Positions 24,073-32,913 of a stretch of 39,514 nt of DNA are shown here, piece by piece. The stretch is from Planctomycetota bacterium. GTDB lineage: Bacteria > Planctomycetota > UBA1135 > UBA2386. The stretch's first letter is position 1. Each line of letters starts with the position of its first letter. The stretch spans positions 1-39,514 of the forward strand of contig JAQCBR010000024.1 in assembly GCA_027621295.1 (NCBI GenBank), in the 5' to 3' direction. The notes below the pieces were generated by a model. It did no database searches. It worked only from the letters and a program-made list of their open reading frames with translations, and was not told the DNA's origin. The position numbers and the translations under genes were made by a program.

Positions 24073-24108
24073 ACTTTCACGAGCAAGATACTCCGGACGG
24101 ATACCCAG

Positions 24109-24738
24109 ATGGCTGAGGTCAAGGTCTACAGCGGCGGCAAGGTCAGTGCCCAAGAGGTCGACGCGTCCCTCTTCGGGGACAAGGCCCTCGTGCGCACGAT
24201 GAAGGACGCCGTGGTCATGTATGAGGCCAACGTCCGTCAGGGCACGGCCAAGACGAAGACCCGGGCCGAAGTCGCGGGCCCGAACAAGAAGCTGTGGAAG
24301 CAGAAGCACACCGGTCGCGCCCGCATGGGCTCGAAGAAGGTCGTGCACTGGCGTGGTGGTGGCACCGCGTTCGGTCCAGTGCCCCGTGACTACAGCTACC
24401 AGATGCCCAAGAAGGCGCGTCGGGTGGCTCTCCGGAACGCGGTCTTCACCAAGTTCCGCGACGGCGAGGTCTGCGTGGCCGACGGCTGGCCGACCGAGGC
24501 GCCGAGCACCAAGCAGGCGTTCTCGATCCTGGAGGCCCTCGGGGTGACCCGCAGCGCGCTCGTGGTCACCGCTGAGCGGGACACCGTCGTCTACAAGTCG
24601 CTCCGCAACGTGCCCCACGTGTCGGTCTGCCCGGTCGGCGACCTGAATGCCCGTGAAGTGCTGCTGCGCCGGAACATGGTTCTGACGCCGGCCGCGATGG
24701 ACCAGATCAAGGAGCGTCTCGGCGTCGCCGCCAGCTGA
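24109..24738 (+). CDS. rplD: 50S ribosomal protein L4 (uL4)
   Basis: A 209-residue L4, with an extended loop lining the exit tunnel. Hallmarks: NVRQGTAKTKTRAEV, KKLWKQKHTGRARMGSKK then VHWRGGGTAFGP and MPKKARRVALRNAV. The ATG at 24109 gives the canonical MAEVKVYSG start; the frame stays open 42 codons upstream, but that part is the structured spacer. No Shine-Dalgarno sequence. In E. coli L4 represses the S10 operon. L3, its usual upstream neighbour, is absent here. Confidence 0.96.
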   Translation: MAEVKVYSGGKVSAQEVDASLFGDKALVRTMKDAVVMYEANVRQGTAKTKTRAEVAGPNKKLWKQKHTGRARMGSKKVVHWRGGGTAFGPVPRDYSYQMPKKARRVALRNAVFTKFRDGEVCVADGWPTEAPSTKQAFSILEALGVTRSALVVTAERDTVVYKSLRNVPHVSVCPVGDLNAREVLLRRNMVLTPAAMDQIKERLGVAAS

Positions 24739-24878
24739 ATTGGTCCGAGGCTCGGCAGATCGAGGGGTCGCGACGACCCAGCGGCAGATCGGGCGAACAG
24801 ACGTCGGACAGCGACACCAAGAAGCCAACATCCAACCGTGAGGGCTCCGAAACGCGGAGCCGAGCCCGGAGCCAAGAG

Positions 24879-25169
24879 ATGGCCAACCCGAACCTCTACT
24901 ACGACATCCTCGAGAAGCCGCACGTGACGGAGAAGTCCACCGTGCTGCAGGGGATCCGCAACCAGTACACCTTCCGGGTGGCCCCTTCGGCCAACAAGAG
25001 CGAGATCAAGAAGGCGGTCGAGACCCTCTTCGAGGTCGAGGTCGCGAAGGTCAACATCGTCCGGCTGCCTGGGAAGCACAAGCGCATCCTCGGTCGTCCG
25101 GGTCACACCGGTCCCTGGAAGAAGGCTCTGGTCACTCTGCGAGAAGGTCAGTCGATCGACTTCGTCTGA
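24879..25169 (+). CDS. rplW: 50S ribosomal protein L23 (uL23)
   Basis: A 96-residue L23 at the exit-tunnel rim, docking site for trigger factor and SRP. Motifs: YYDILEKPHVTEKST, QYTFRVAPSANKSEIKKAVE and the conserved FEVEVAKVNIVRLPGK. The GRPGHTGPWKKALVTL end is typical. GGAG lies 9 nt upstream of the ATG. A 140-bp spacer separates it from rplD, with nothing recognisable in it. Confidence 0.96.
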   Translation: MANPNLYYDILEKPHVTEKSTVLQGIRNQYTFRVAPSANKSEIKKAVETLFEVEVAKVNIVRLPGKHKRILGRPGHTGPWKKALVTLREGQSIDFV

Positions 25170-25348
25170 TCGCGTTCGACCGATCGCAGGAGAGATGATC
25201 GTGAGCAGCTTCGCCTAGCCCTGAAAGAGCCCCCTCCGGACGGACAAAGCCAGGACCACACCACCCCGCGACGGCAGTCCGAGTCGAGCCCTGCTCCTCT
25301 CGGAAACCCGGAAGATTCGGGGACAGAGAACACACACGGGAGTCAGAC

Positions 25349-26197
25349 ATGCCCATCAAGGTCTACAAGCCAACCTCGGCCGGACGTCGTAACGCGTCGG
25401 TCCTGGACTTCTCGCACCTGACGAAGAAGCGTCCCGAGAAGTCGCTGGTCGAGCGCATCTCCCGCAAGGGCGGCCGCAACCATCACGGGCACATCACGAG
25501 TCGCTTCCGTGGCGGCGGTGCACGCAAGCTCTACCGCATCGTCGACTTCAAGCGGAACAAGGACGGGGTGCCGGGCAAGGTCGCGGCGCTCGAATACGAT
25601 CCGAACCGCAACGCTGACATCGCGCTGATCCACTACGCGGACGGCGAGAAGCGCTACATCCTGGCTGCGAAGGGCCTGGCTGTCGGTGCTCGAGTGATCA
25701 GCGGCGAGCGCGTCGAGCCGGATGTCGGCAACGCGATGCCTCTGTCGGCGATCCCGCTGGGCCTGCAGGTCCACAACGTCGAACTCCAGCCTGGCAAGGG
25801 TGGGCAGATCGCTCGCTCGGCCGGCATCTCCGCCCAGCTGATGGCGCGCGACGGCGACTACGCCGTGCTCGTCATGCCGTCGGGCGAACTGCGCAAGGTC
25901 CACGTGCGCTGCCGCGCGACGGTCGGTGAGGTCGGCAACGCCGACTACCAGAACGTCCGCTGGGGCAAGGCGGGCCGTCTGCGTCACAAGGGGCGTCGTC
26001 CCCACAACCGCGGCACCTCGATGAACCCGGTCGCCCACCCGATGGGTGGTGGTGAAGGCCGGACCGGTGGTGGCCGTCACCCGTGCTCGCCGTGGGGCAA
26101 GCCCGCCAAGGGCGGGAAGTCGCGTCGCGGCAAGGCGCGTTCGAACCAGTTCATCCTTCGTCGCCGCAAGCCGGGCAAGCACAGCGGCGGCAAGTGA
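25349..26197 (+). CDS. rplB: 50S ribosomal protein L2 (uL2)
   Basis: A 282-residue L2, needed for subunit association and near the peptidyl-transferase centre. It starts [37 protein letters not shown] and [18 protein letters not shown] are in the N-terminal half. The C-terminal loop reads [14 protein letters not shown], with Ala and Met where E. coli has Asp and the second His; similar forms exist in other phyla. GGGAG precedes the ATG. The 179-bp spacer upstream holds no gene. Confidence 0.97.
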   Translation: MPIKVYKPTSAGRRNASVLDFSHLTKKRPEKSLVERISRKGGRNHHGHITSRFRGGGARKLYRIVDFKRNKDGVPGKVAALEYDPNRNADIALIHYADGEKRYILAAKGLAVGARVISGERVEPDVGNAMPLSAIPLGLQVHNVELQPGKGGQIARSAGISAQLMARDGDYAVLVMPSGELRKVHVRCRATVGEVGNADYQNVRWGKAGRLRHKGRRPHNRGTSMNPVAHPMGGGEGRTGGGRHPCSPWGKPAKGGKSRRGKARSNQFILRRRKPGKHSGGK

Positions 26198-26268
26198 GTC
26201 GCGATCTCCAGATCCGGAAAGCCATCCGAAGCTGAGTCGCGCAAGCTGATACCCAAGAGGACGACCCG

Positions 26269-26535
26269 ATGAGTCGCAGCGTCAAGAAAGGCCCCTACGT
26301 CGACCTGAAGCTGATGGACAAGGTCCTGAAGCAGAACGAGGGCGGGGCACGTTCCCCGATGAAGACGTGGGCTCGCGCCTGCACGATCATCCCCGAGTTC
26401 GTCGGGCACACGTTCATGGTCCACAACGGTCGCGTGCACGTGAAGGTGTACGTGACCGAGGACATGGTCGGACACCGCCTCGGTGAGTTCGCTCCGACCC
26501 GCACGTTCCGTGGGCACACCAAGAAGGACAGGTGA
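26269..26535 (+). CDS. rpsS: 30S ribosomal protein S19 (uS19)
   Basis: An 88-residue S19 in the small-subunit head. It starts [15 protein letters not shown] and contains [22 protein letters not shown] and the end [19 protein letters not shown], all diagnostic. AGAGGA lies about 9 nt before the ATG. The rplV start is 4 bases after the stop. Confidence 0.97.
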   Translation: MSRSVKKGPYVDLKLMDKVLKQNEGGARSPMKTWARACTIIPEFVGHTFMVHNGRVHVKVYVTEDMVGHRLGEFAPTRTFRGHTKKDR

Positions 26536-26539
26536 TCCG

Positions 26540-26929
26540 ATGTCGGTCGACTCCACTTCTCCCGCCTTCCGCGCGACCCATCGCTACGCCCGCATCGCGC
26601 CCCGCAAGGCCCAGCTGATCATGGACATGATCCGCGGGATGTCGGCGGGCGATGCGCTGGACGCGCTCCGCAACGACAACCACCGCGCCTCGGCGATGAT
26701 CTACAAGGTCCTCGCCTCGGCCGTGTCGAACGCCATGCAGAACCCCGACGTCCGGCCGAACCGGCTCTTCGTGAGCCGCGCGGTCGCCCAGGGTGGTCCG
26801 CTGCTGTTCGGCCGCATCCGGTTCCGTCCCGCCTCGATGGGTCGCGCTGCGCCCTTCCGTCGTCGCACCACGCACCTGCAGGTCCACGTGACCGACCCGG
26901 CCCTCGCCGGCGCCGAAGGAGAGAACTGA
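26540..26929 (+). CDS. rplV: 50S ribosomal protein L22 (uL22)
   Basis: A 129-residue L22, whose beta-hairpin narrows the exit tunnel. Motifs: YARIAPRKAQLIMDMIRG and LASAVSNAMQN, with the C-terminal RIRFRPASMGRAAPFRRRTTHLQV region split at the hairpin tip. The ATG at 26540 follows rpsS directly and matches the family start after a short extension (SVDSTSPAF). A longer in-frame start inside rpsS is less likely. Confidence 0.96.
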   Translation: MSVDSTSPAFRATHRYARIAPRKAQLIMDMIRGMSAGDALDALRNDNHRASAMIYKVLASAVSNAMQNPDVRPNRLFVSRAVAQGGPLLFGRIRFRPASMGRAAPFRRRTTHLQVHVTDPALAGAEGEN

Positions 26930-26932
26930 GCC

Positions 26933-27628
26933 ATGGGTCAGAAGGTCCACCCGATCGGTTTCCGCTGCGCGATCACCGAGCCGTGGCGCTCGCGTTGGTA
27001 TGCGTCGAAGAAGGACTTCCCGAAGTTCGTCGTCCAGGACCAGAAGATCCGGAGCCACATCCGGAAGCACTGGGCCTCGGCTGCGATCCCGCGCGTCGAG
27101 ATCGAGCGTGCTGGTGACGTGGTCACCGTCTTCGTCCACACCGCTCGCCCGGGCGTTCTGATCGGCAAGAAGGGCGCGAAGGTCGACAAGTTCCGCGAGG
27201 AGCTCGAGAAGCTGACCGGCTGCGCGGTCCGAATGAAGATCATCGAGGTCCACCGGCCGGAGATGGAGTCGAAGCTGGTCGGCGAGGCGATCTCCGAGAT
27301 GCTCCAGAAGCGCATGAACTACCGCCGCGTGCTCAAGAAGGCGGTGGATCAGGCTCTCGCGGCCGGAGCCCAGGGCGTGAAGATCGTCGTGTCCGGTCGT
27401 CTGGGCGGAGCCGAGATGGCTCGCGTCGGCAAGATCAGCAAGGGTCGCGTGCCGTGCACCACGCTGCGCGCGAAGCTGGACTACGGCACCGTGGTCGCCC
27501 GCACCAAGGCAGGCGTGATCGGCATCAAGGTCTGGATCTTCAAGGGCGAATACGGCCCGGGCGAGACCACCAACGGTCTTCTGCCGGTCGAGCGGACCAC
27601 CTCGGACCGCAACGACCGAGCGAACTGA
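26933..27628 (+). CDS. rpsC: 30S ribosomal protein S3 (uS3)
   Basis: A 231-residue S3 at the mRNA entry site. MGQKVHPIGFRCAIT starts it, followed by a KH domain with RPGVLIGKKGAKVDKFREEL and the C-terminal domain with GVKIVVSGRLGGAEMAR and KAGVIGIKVWIFKGEYG. AAGGAGAGA precedes the ATG, 3 bp after the rplV stop. Confidence 0.97.
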   Translation: MGQKVHPIGFRCAITEPWRSRWYASKKDFPKFVVQDQKIRSHIRKHWASAAIPRVEIERAGDVVTVFVHTARPGVLIGKKGAKVDKFREELEKLTGCAVRMKIIEVHRPEMESKLVGEAISEMLQKRMNYRRVLKKAVDQALAAGAQGVKIVVSGRLGGAEMARVGKISKGRVPCTTLRAKLDYGTVVARTKAGVIGIKVWIFKGEYGPGETTNGLLPVERTTSDRNDRAN

Positions 27629-27747
27629 ACTGCCAGGTCAGCCTGACAGCACGGAACAGCGATCAACAAGAACAAGCGCGGTGAGCCGGCCTCTGTCGAT
27701 GGCCCTGCCGCAATCAGATACGAGCCCGAAGGGTAGGAAGTGATCCC

Positions 27748-28158
27748 ATGATGATGCCCAAGCGAGTGAAGTGGCGTAAGCAGCAGCGAGGCCGCATCCG
27801 CGGCAACGCGACGCGCGGCGCCACGGTCGCGTTCGGCGATTTCGGCCTCCAGGCGCTCGAGCCCGGCTGGATTCCGTCGCGCACGATCGAGGCCGCACGT
27901 ATCGCGTGCAGCCGCGGCGCGCCGGAGGCGAAGATCTGGATCCGTATCTTCCCGCACAAGTCGGTCACCTCGACCCCGGCCGAGACCCGTCTCGGCACCG
28001 GCAAGGGTGACGTGGACTACTGGACCGCAGTGGTCAAGCCGGGCACGGTCCTCCTCGAGATCGGTGGCGTGTCCGCCGACATCGCGAAGAAGGCGTTCAA
28101 CCGGGTCGCGCACAAGCTGCCGGTCAAGGTCCGCATGGTCACGAAGCGTGCCATCTGA
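27748..28158 (+). CDS. rplP: 50S ribosomal protein L16 (uL16)
   Basis: A 136-residue L16, which contacts A-site tRNA. Motifs: MPKRVKWRKQQRGR, GDFGLQALEPGWI and the block IWIRIFPHKSVTSTPAETR, then GKGDVDYWTAVVKPG. Three ATGs in a row at 27748, 27751 and 27754 leave the exact start open by two residues. AGGAAG lies upstream. The 119-bp spacer after rpsC is A/C-rich. Confidence 0.96.
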   Translation: MMMPKRVKWRKQQRGRIRGNATRGATVAFGDFGLQALEPGWIPSRTIEAARIACSRGAPEAKIWIRIFPHKSVTSTPAETRLGTGKGDVDYWTAVVKPGTVLLEIGGVSADIAKKAFNRVAHKLPVKVRMVTKRAI

Positions 28159-28200
28159 GCCGGACCCCGCAAACAAACACACATCAAGGAAACAGGTCCC

Positions 28201-28404
28201 GTGAAGCTCTCAGACATTCGAGGCAAGGACTCGCGCGAGCTGCAGCTCGACGTCCAGTCGATGCGTAAGGAGCTCTTCGAACTGCGCTTCCGCGCCGCTG
28301 CAGAAGAGATCAGCAACACCTCGCGCTTCCGCGACCTCCGCCGCCAGATCGCGCGGATCCAGACCGTGCTGCGTGAGCGTGAGCTCACGGAACAGAAGGG
28401 CTGA
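28201..28404 (+). CDS. rpmC: 50S ribosomal protein L29 (uL29)
   Basis: A 67-residue L29 at the exit-tunnel rim. Typical are MKLSDIRGKDSRELQ, the coiled pair around MRKELFELRFRAAAEEISN, and RDLRRQIARIQTVLRER. It starts with GTG at 28201, preceded by AAGGAAA about 8 nt upstream. The family N-terminus (MK) supports this start. Confidence 0.93.
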   Translation: MKLSDIRGKDSRELQLDVQSMRKELFELRFRAAAEEISNTSRFRDLRRQIARIQTVLRERELTEQKG

Positions 28405-28482
28405 GGCTGCTAGCGGGCACAGCCAGTCAAAGCACCTCCGCGAGTAGTCGAACAGCCGAACGGCGCAACGGAACGAACACCC

Positions 28483-28773
28483 ATGTCGGAACAGAACACC
28501 ACTGCCACGACCGCGACCCGCGGGAGCCGTCGTGTGCTCCAGGGAACGGTCACCTCGGACAAGATGGACAAGACCATCACCGTCGAGGTCAACCGTCGCG
28601 TGAAGCACCCGCTCTACGAGAAGTTCATCAACCGTCGTACCCGCGTGCACGCGCACGACGAGAACAACGACGCCAAGGTCGGTGACATCGTCCAGGTCAC
28701 GGAGACGCGCCCGCTGTCGAAGCTGAAGCGCTTCCGCCTGACCAAGGTCGTGACGCGCGCCGTCACCGACTGA
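28483..28773 (+). CDS. rpsQ: 30S ribosomal protein S17 (uS17)
   Basis: A 96-residue S17. After a Thr-rich N-terminal extension ([16 protein letters not shown]) comes the OB-fold core: [37 protein letters not shown] and [19 protein letters not shown]. The core is canonical. No Shine-Dalgarno sequence is visible before the ATG. The start could be later only if the extension is untranslated, as there is no other ATG before the core. Confidence 0.95.
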   Translation: MSEQNTTATTATRGSRRVLQGTVTSDKMDKTITVEVNRRVKHPLYEKFINRRTRVHAHDENNDAKVGDIVQVTETRPLSKLKRFRLTKVVTRAVTD

Positions 28774-28901
28774 CGCGATTCGAAACGCGGGGAGACCCGC
28801 AAAAACCAGAAGACAAGCCCAAGCAACAAGCACCCGATCCCGGCGCGGCATGAAAGCCCCGCGGTGACGGTTGCCGCGGAACGGAAGGAAGGGTTCGACC
28901 C

Positions 28902-29270
28902 ATGATCCAGGAACAGACGATGCTCGACGTCGCCGACAACAGCGGCGCCAAGCTGGCAACTTGCATCAAGGTGCTCGGTGGCAGCCGCCGTCGCTACGCG
29001 TCGGTCGGAGACGTGATCATCGCGAGCGTCAAGAAGGCCATGCCGAACGGCGAGGTCAAGTCCGGCCAGGTGGTGCGAGGCGTCGTCGTCCGCACGGCGA
29101 AGGCGGTCCGTCGTCCGGATGGCAGCTACATCCGCTTCGACAAGAACGCCCTGGTCGTGATCGACAAGGACAACAACCCGAAGGGCACCCGCATCTTCGG
29201 GGCAGTGGCCCGCGAGCTGCGGGACCGGAACTTCATGAAGATCGTGTCCCTGGCTGAGGAGGTCATCTGA
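28902..29270 (+). CDS. rplN: 50S ribosomal protein L14 (uL14)
   Basis: A 122-residue L14 at the subunit interface. [37 protein letters not shown] and [20 protein letters not shown] match the family throughout, with normal length. AAGGAAGG lies 10 nt upstream. The stop overlaps the rplX start (TGATG), a coupled pair. Confidence 0.97.
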   Translation: MIQEQTMLDVADNSGAKLATCIKVLGGSRRRYASVGDVIIASVKKAMPNGEVKSGQVVRGVVVRTAKAVRRPDGSYIRFDKNALVVIDKDNNPKGTRIFGAVARELRDRNFMKIVSLAEEVI

Positions 29271-29620
29271 TGGCCGTTCGTGCGAAGAAGCCCCCGACCT
29301 CGGGCAAGGTCCACGTGAAGAAGGGCGACAAGGTCGTCGTCATCGCCGGCGCCGACAAGTCGGACGAGCCGCGCGAAGTCCTTCGCGTCGACCGTGAGAA
29401 GGGCCGCGTCGTGGTGGCTGGCGTCAACATGCGCTGGAAGCACGAACGGCGTTCCCAGCAGAACCCCGAGGGCGGTCGGATCCAGAAGGAGTTCCCGATC
29501 TCCTCGAGCAACGTCCTCCTCTACAGCGAGAAGGCCGGAAAGGGTGTCCGCACGCGGACCGAAGTCGTGGATGGCAAGCGCGTCCGCGTCGGCATCCCGT
29601 GTGGCACGAAGTTCGACTGA
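29270..29620 (+). CDS. rplX: 50S ribosomal protein L24 (uL24)
   Basis: A 116-residue L24, an early-assembly protein. The KOW motif is VHVKKGDKVVVIAGADKS (about 14-31), followed by GRVVVAGVNMRWKHERRS, GGRIQKEFPISSSNVLLY and a C-terminal GVRTRTEVVDGKRVRVGI. Start overlaps the rplN stop by one base. GAGGAGG precedes the ATG. Confidence 0.96.
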   Translation: MAVRAKKPPTSGKVHVKKGDKVVVIAGADKSDEPREVLRVDREKGRVVVAGVNMRWKHERRSQQNPEGGRIQKEFPISSSNVLLYSEKAGKGVRTRTEVVDGKRVRVGIPCGTKFD

Positions 29621-29724
29621 CCGGGTTCCCGAGCCAGCCGAGCAACAGCAAGACAGATCGTCGCTGCCGGTGATGCCGGAGTTGGCGAGACAACGAACAA
29701 ACGTCGCGAGCGAGTAGAACCAAG

Positions 29725-30291
29725 ATGAGCACGACCGAAGCACCCGAGCGGGTCATCCCGCGGCGCCTCGTGCAGTACCGCGAAGAGGTCGCGTCGGCAC
29801 TGCGCGAGCAGTTCGGCTACGCGAACCCGATGCAGATCCCGCGGATGACGAAGATCGTCGTCAACATGGGCGTGGGTCGCGCGGTCGAGAACAAGGCGCG
29901 TATCGAAGCCGCGACGAAGGACCTCACTGCGATCACTGGCCAGAAGCCGACCGTGCGCAACGCGAAGAACGCGATCGCACAGTTCAAGATCCGCGAGAAC
30001 TACCCGATCGGTGTCGCCGTGACTCTGCGCGGCGCCCGCATGTGGGAGTTCTTCGATCGTCTGGTCGCGGTCGCCATTCCGCGTATCCGTGACTTCCGGG
30101 GGATGCCCAAGAAGTTCGACGGCCGAGGCAACTACAGCCTGGGCCTCAGCGAGCAGAGCATCTTCCCCGAGATCAGCCTCGACCGGGTCGAATTCGTGCA
30201 GGGCATGAACATCACGTTCGTGACCACGGCCAAGACCGACGCCGAGGGCTTCGCCCTGCTCGAGAAGCTGGGCTTCCCGTTCCGCAAGTGA
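29725..30291 (+). CDS. rplE: 50S ribosomal protein L5 (uL5)
   Basis: A 188-residue L5, which binds 5S rRNA. Motifs: [54 protein letters not shown] and [17 protein letters not shown]. No Shine-Dalgarno sequence. Only 87 bp follow before rpsH, too few for rpsN, which usually sits there. Confidence 0.97.
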   Translation: MSTTEAPERVIPRRLVQYREEVASALREQFGYANPMQIPRMTKIVVNMGVGRAVENKARIEAATKDLTAITGQKPTVRNAKNAIAQFKIRENYPIGVAVTLRGARMWEFFDRLVAVAIPRIRDFRGMPKKFDGRGNYSLGLSEQSIFPEISLDRVEFVQGMNITFVTTAKTDAEGFALLEKLGFPFRK

Positions 30292-30378
30292 GAGTGATCT
30301 CGACCGAGCTCACCTGATCCAGGACGGAACCCGCCCTGCAAGAGACCCGCGACAGGAACCTGACAGGAACCCACCGCC

Positions 30379-30774
30379 ATGATGACCGATCCGATCGCCG
30401 ACCTGCTGACGCGCGTGCGCAACGCGCTCCGCAACCGGGCCACCGACTGTGTGGTCCCCGGGAGCGGGCTGAAGGTCCGCGTCCTCGATGTCCTTCAGCG
30501 TGAAGGCTACATCCAGGGTTACGAGACCTTCTCCGAAGGCCCGAAGAGCATGATCCGCGTCTCGCTCAAGTATGGGCCGGATGGGGAGCAGCTGATCACC
30601 ACGATCGACCGCTTCAGCAAGCCTGGCTGCCGTCGCTACCGCACGGTTGCCGACCTCCCGCGCGTCCGTGGAGGCCTCGGCATCGCCGTGGTGTCCACGA
30701 ACAAGGGTGTCCTCTCGGATCGTGAGTGCCGCCAGCAGAACGTCGGCGGCGAGGTGATCTGCACCGTCAGCTGA
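30379..30774 (+). CDS. rpsH: 30S ribosomal protein S8 (uS8)
   Basis: A 131-residue S8, central to 16S platform assembly and the spc-operon repressor in E. coli. Motifs: MMTDPIADLLTRVRNALRN, VLQREGYIQGYE, MIRVSLKYGPDG, and the end GGLGIAVVSTNKGVLSDRE. The start is ATG 30379 or the next ATG. AGGAA lies upstream. It follows rplE with no rpsN between. Confidence 0.97.
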   Translation: MMTDPIADLLTRVRNALRNRATDCVVPGSGLKVRVLDVLQREGYIQGYETFSEGPKSMIRVSLKYGPDGEQLITTIDRFSKPGCRRYRTVADLPRVRGGLGIAVVSTNKGVLSDRECRQQNVGGEVICTVS

Positions 30775-30811
30775 CCGCCCGACGCCCAACCTGGGCAAAA
30801 GAGCATCCGCC

Positions 30812-31360
30812 ATGTCCCGCATTGGAAACACGCCGATCGACCTCCCGAAGGGCGTCACTGTCTCGACCGCAGGTCGGAACGTGACCGTCAAGGGGCCGAA
30901 GGGCGAACTGTCCTACGAGCACCGCCGCGAAGTTGCCGTCGCCATCGACGGCGCGGTCGTCACGGTGCAGAACCTGCGTCCCGCTCGTGACCGTCAGGCT
31001 CGCGCCTACCACGGTCTGACCCGGGCCCTGATCCGCAACATGGTGGTCGGGGTCACCGAGGGCTACGAGCGCAAGCTCGAGATCCACGGCGTCGGCTACC
31101 AGGCCAAGAAGCAGGGCGACCGTCTCGTGTTCAACCTGGGCTTCGCCGACGACCGCGTGGTCGACGTGCCCGCCGGGGTGGACGTGGAACTGCCGAATGC
31201 CACCTCGATCATGATTCGGGGCTGCGACAAGCAGAAGGTCGGTCAGCTCGCGGCCAAGATCCGCAAGCTGCGCCCGCCCGAGCCCTACAAGGGCAAGGGC
31301 ATCAAGTACGACAACGAGGTCATCCGCCGCAAGTCCGGAAAGGCGTTCGGCTCCTCCTGA
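30812..31360 (+). CDS. rplF: 50S ribosomal protein L6 (uL6)
   Basis: A 182-residue L6 near the factor-binding site, made of two homologous domains. Seen: MSRIGNTPIDLPKGV, VTVKGPKGELSYEH, GVTEGYERKLEIHGVGYQA and the C-terminal RKLRPPEPYKGKGIKYDNE. Length is normal. Only weak AAGAG lies before the ATG. Confidence 0.97.
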   Translation: MSRIGNTPIDLPKGVTVSTAGRNVTVKGPKGELSYEHRREVAVAIDGAVVTVQNLRPARDRQARAYHGLTRALIRNMVVGVTEGYERKLEIHGVGYQAKKQGDRLVFNLGFADDRVVDVPAGVDVELPNATSIMIRGCDKQKVGQLAAKIRKLRPPEPYKGKGIKYDNEVIRRKSGKAFGSS

Positions 31361-31462
31361 CCCAAGGCCCCGCTGGCCCACAGCTTCTCGTGTTGCGGGA
31401 GGCGTGGCGTCGGCGAGCCGACACGCACACGACGACAGACACGAAGCCGGGACCGATCAACG

Positions 31463-31834
31463 ATGGTTCGAGCACAGAAGCGAAAGCAGGTCACGCGTCG
31501 CCGGAAGGCGATGCGGACGCGCAACAGGGTCCGCGTGGGTGGGGGGCGTCCGCGTCTCTCCGTCTTCCGCAGCCTGACCAACATCTACGGCCAGATCATC
31601 GACGACGAGAGCGGCCGCACGCTGGCCTCGGCGTCGTCGGTCGACAAGGACCTCCGCGAGACCCTGCAGGGCATCCGCAAGTCGGACGTCGCGGCGAAGG
31701 TCGGCGCGGCGCTCGCCGAGAAGGCGAAGGCCGCGGGCGTGACCAAGGTCGTGTTCGACCGTGGTCGCTACAAGTATCACGGCCGGGTGAAGGCCCTGGC
31801 TGACGCTGCGCGCGAAGGAGGCCTCGAGTTCTGA
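31463..31834 (+). CDS. rplR: 50S ribosomal protein L18 (uL18)
   Basis: A 123-residue L18, a 5S rRNA binder with L5. Motifs: [39 protein letters not shown] and [20 protein letters not shown]. The ATG at 31463 gives the family start MVRAQKRKQ. The 102-bp gap upstream has a small TCGG/CCGA hairpin. No Shine-Dalgarno sequence. Confidence 0.96.
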   Translation: MVRAQKRKQVTRRRKAMRTRNRVRVGGGRPRLSVFRSLTNIYGQIIDDESGRTLASASSVDKDLRETLQGIRKSDVAAKVGAALAEKAKAAGVTKVVFDRGRYKYHGRVKALADAAREGGLEF

Positions 31835-31847
31835 TCGAGGGACGAAC

Positions 31848-32360
31848 ATGTCGAAGCCCAAGTACCCCAACATCCCGATCGACGAAGCGCTGACCGTGGA
31901 CGTCCGCGACGACGTCATCGCGATCAACCGCTCCTCCTGCGTCGTCAAGGGTGGTCGTCGCTTCTCGTTCAGCGCCCTCGCCGTCGTCGGCAACGGTGAT
32001 GGACTGGTCGGCATCGGCTACGGCAAGGCCAAGGAAGTGCCCGCCGCCGTCGAGAAGTCGGTGAAGGACGGTCGCAAGAACCTGCTGCGCGTCGTGCGCG
32101 ATGGCAGCACGATCCCGCACATGGTCGAGGCCGAGTTCTGCTCGGCGCGCGTCCGCCTGATCCCGGCGAGCCCGGGCACGGGCGTCATCGCTGGCAAGGC
32201 GGTCCGCAAGGTCGTCGAGTTCGCGGGCATCCACGACATCCTGACCAAGGTCTACGGCTCGACCAACTCGCTGAACGTCGTCAAGGCGACGATGGCGGCG
32301 CTGGCCCAGCTCCGTGATCGGCAGACCGTCGAATCCCTTCGAGGAGTGAGCGCGGAATGA
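31848..32360 (+). CDS. rpsE: 30S ribosomal protein S5 (uS5)
   Basis: A 170-residue S5, involved in decoding fidelity at the mRNA entry side. The N-terminal double-stranded RNA-binding domain reads [20 protein letters not shown] and [18 protein letters not shown]. The C-terminal domain includes [20 protein letters not shown] and [22 protein letters not shown] lies 5 nt upstream. The stop overlaps the rplO start by four bases (ATGA), leaving no room for rpmD. Confidence 0.97.
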   Translation: MSKPKYPNIPIDEALTVDVRDDVIAINRSSCVVKGGRRFSFSALAVVGNGDGLVGIGYGKAKEVPAAVEKSVKDGRKNLLRVVRDGSTIPHMVEAEFCSARVRLIPASPGTGVIAGKAVRKVVEFAGIHDILTKVYGSTNSLNVVKATMAALAQLRDRQTVESLRGVSAE

Positions 32361-32866
32361 ACATCTCCGAAGTCAAGGAAGCCGGCCTCACGAAGACCGA
32401 TCGCAACCGCGTCGGTCGCGGCATCGGTTCGGGCAACGGCAAGACCGCTGGTCGCGGTCACAAGGGTGCGAAGGCCCGTTCTGGCTGGTCGCGCCGACTC
32501 GGCTGGGAAGGCGGTCAGATGCCGCTGTTCCGCCGTCTGCCGAAGCGCGGCTTCAACAACAAGAACTTCCGCAAGGTCTTCACGACGATCAACGTCTCCG
32601 ACCTCGCCCACTTCGAAGACGGAACGGTCGTGGACCTCGAAGCCGTGCTCGCGAAGGGCCTGGTCTCGAAGGAGAAGCACACCGACCTCTTCAAGATCCT
32701 CGGCGACGGTGAGGTCACGAAGAAGGTGACCGTCCGCGTCGACGCGATCACCAAGTCGGCGCAGGCGAAGATCGAGGCCGCCGGTGGCAGCGTCGAGATG
32801 AAGCCGCAGCCGACGCGTCGCCCGAAGTTCGTGAAGAAGGGCCAAGCTGCCCCGGCCGATTCCTGA
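32357..32866 (+). CDS. rplO: 50S ribosomal protein L15 (uL15)
   Basis: A 169-residue L15. The glycine-rich N-terminus [20 protein letters not shown] is diagnostic, followed by [18 protein letters not shown]. The rest fits the family, with a basic, Pro-rich C-terminal tail of about 15 residues. The start overlaps rpsE by four bases, with GAGGAG upstream. Confidence 0.96.
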   Translation: MNISEVKEAGLTKTDRNRVGRGIGSGNGKTAGRGHKGAKARSGWSRRLGWEGGQMPLFRRLPKRGFNNKNFRKVFTTINVSDLAHFEDGTVVDLEAVLAKGLVSKEKHTDLFKILGDGEVTKKVTVRVDAITKSAQAKIEAAGGSVEMKPQPTRRPKFVKKGQAAPADS

Positions 32867-32913
32867 TCGACTTACGGTCCTGATCGCCTGAAGACCCGGA
32901 GTCCGTCGCAGAC

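Noticed and set aside
23983-24108. In-frame upstream extension of rplD
   Set aside because: The 42 extra residues do not resemble L3 or L4, and the region folds into hairpins.
25195-25218. Seven-codon frame (ATG...TAG) with AGGAG before it in the rplB leader
   Set aside because: The spacing between AGGAG and ATG is only two bases, and nothing suggests a leader-peptide mechanism.
26020-26075. L2 loop with Ala and Met at positions that are Asp and His in E. coli
   Set aside because: NPVxHPM forms occur in L2 of other phyla as I recall, so this is probably not a defect.
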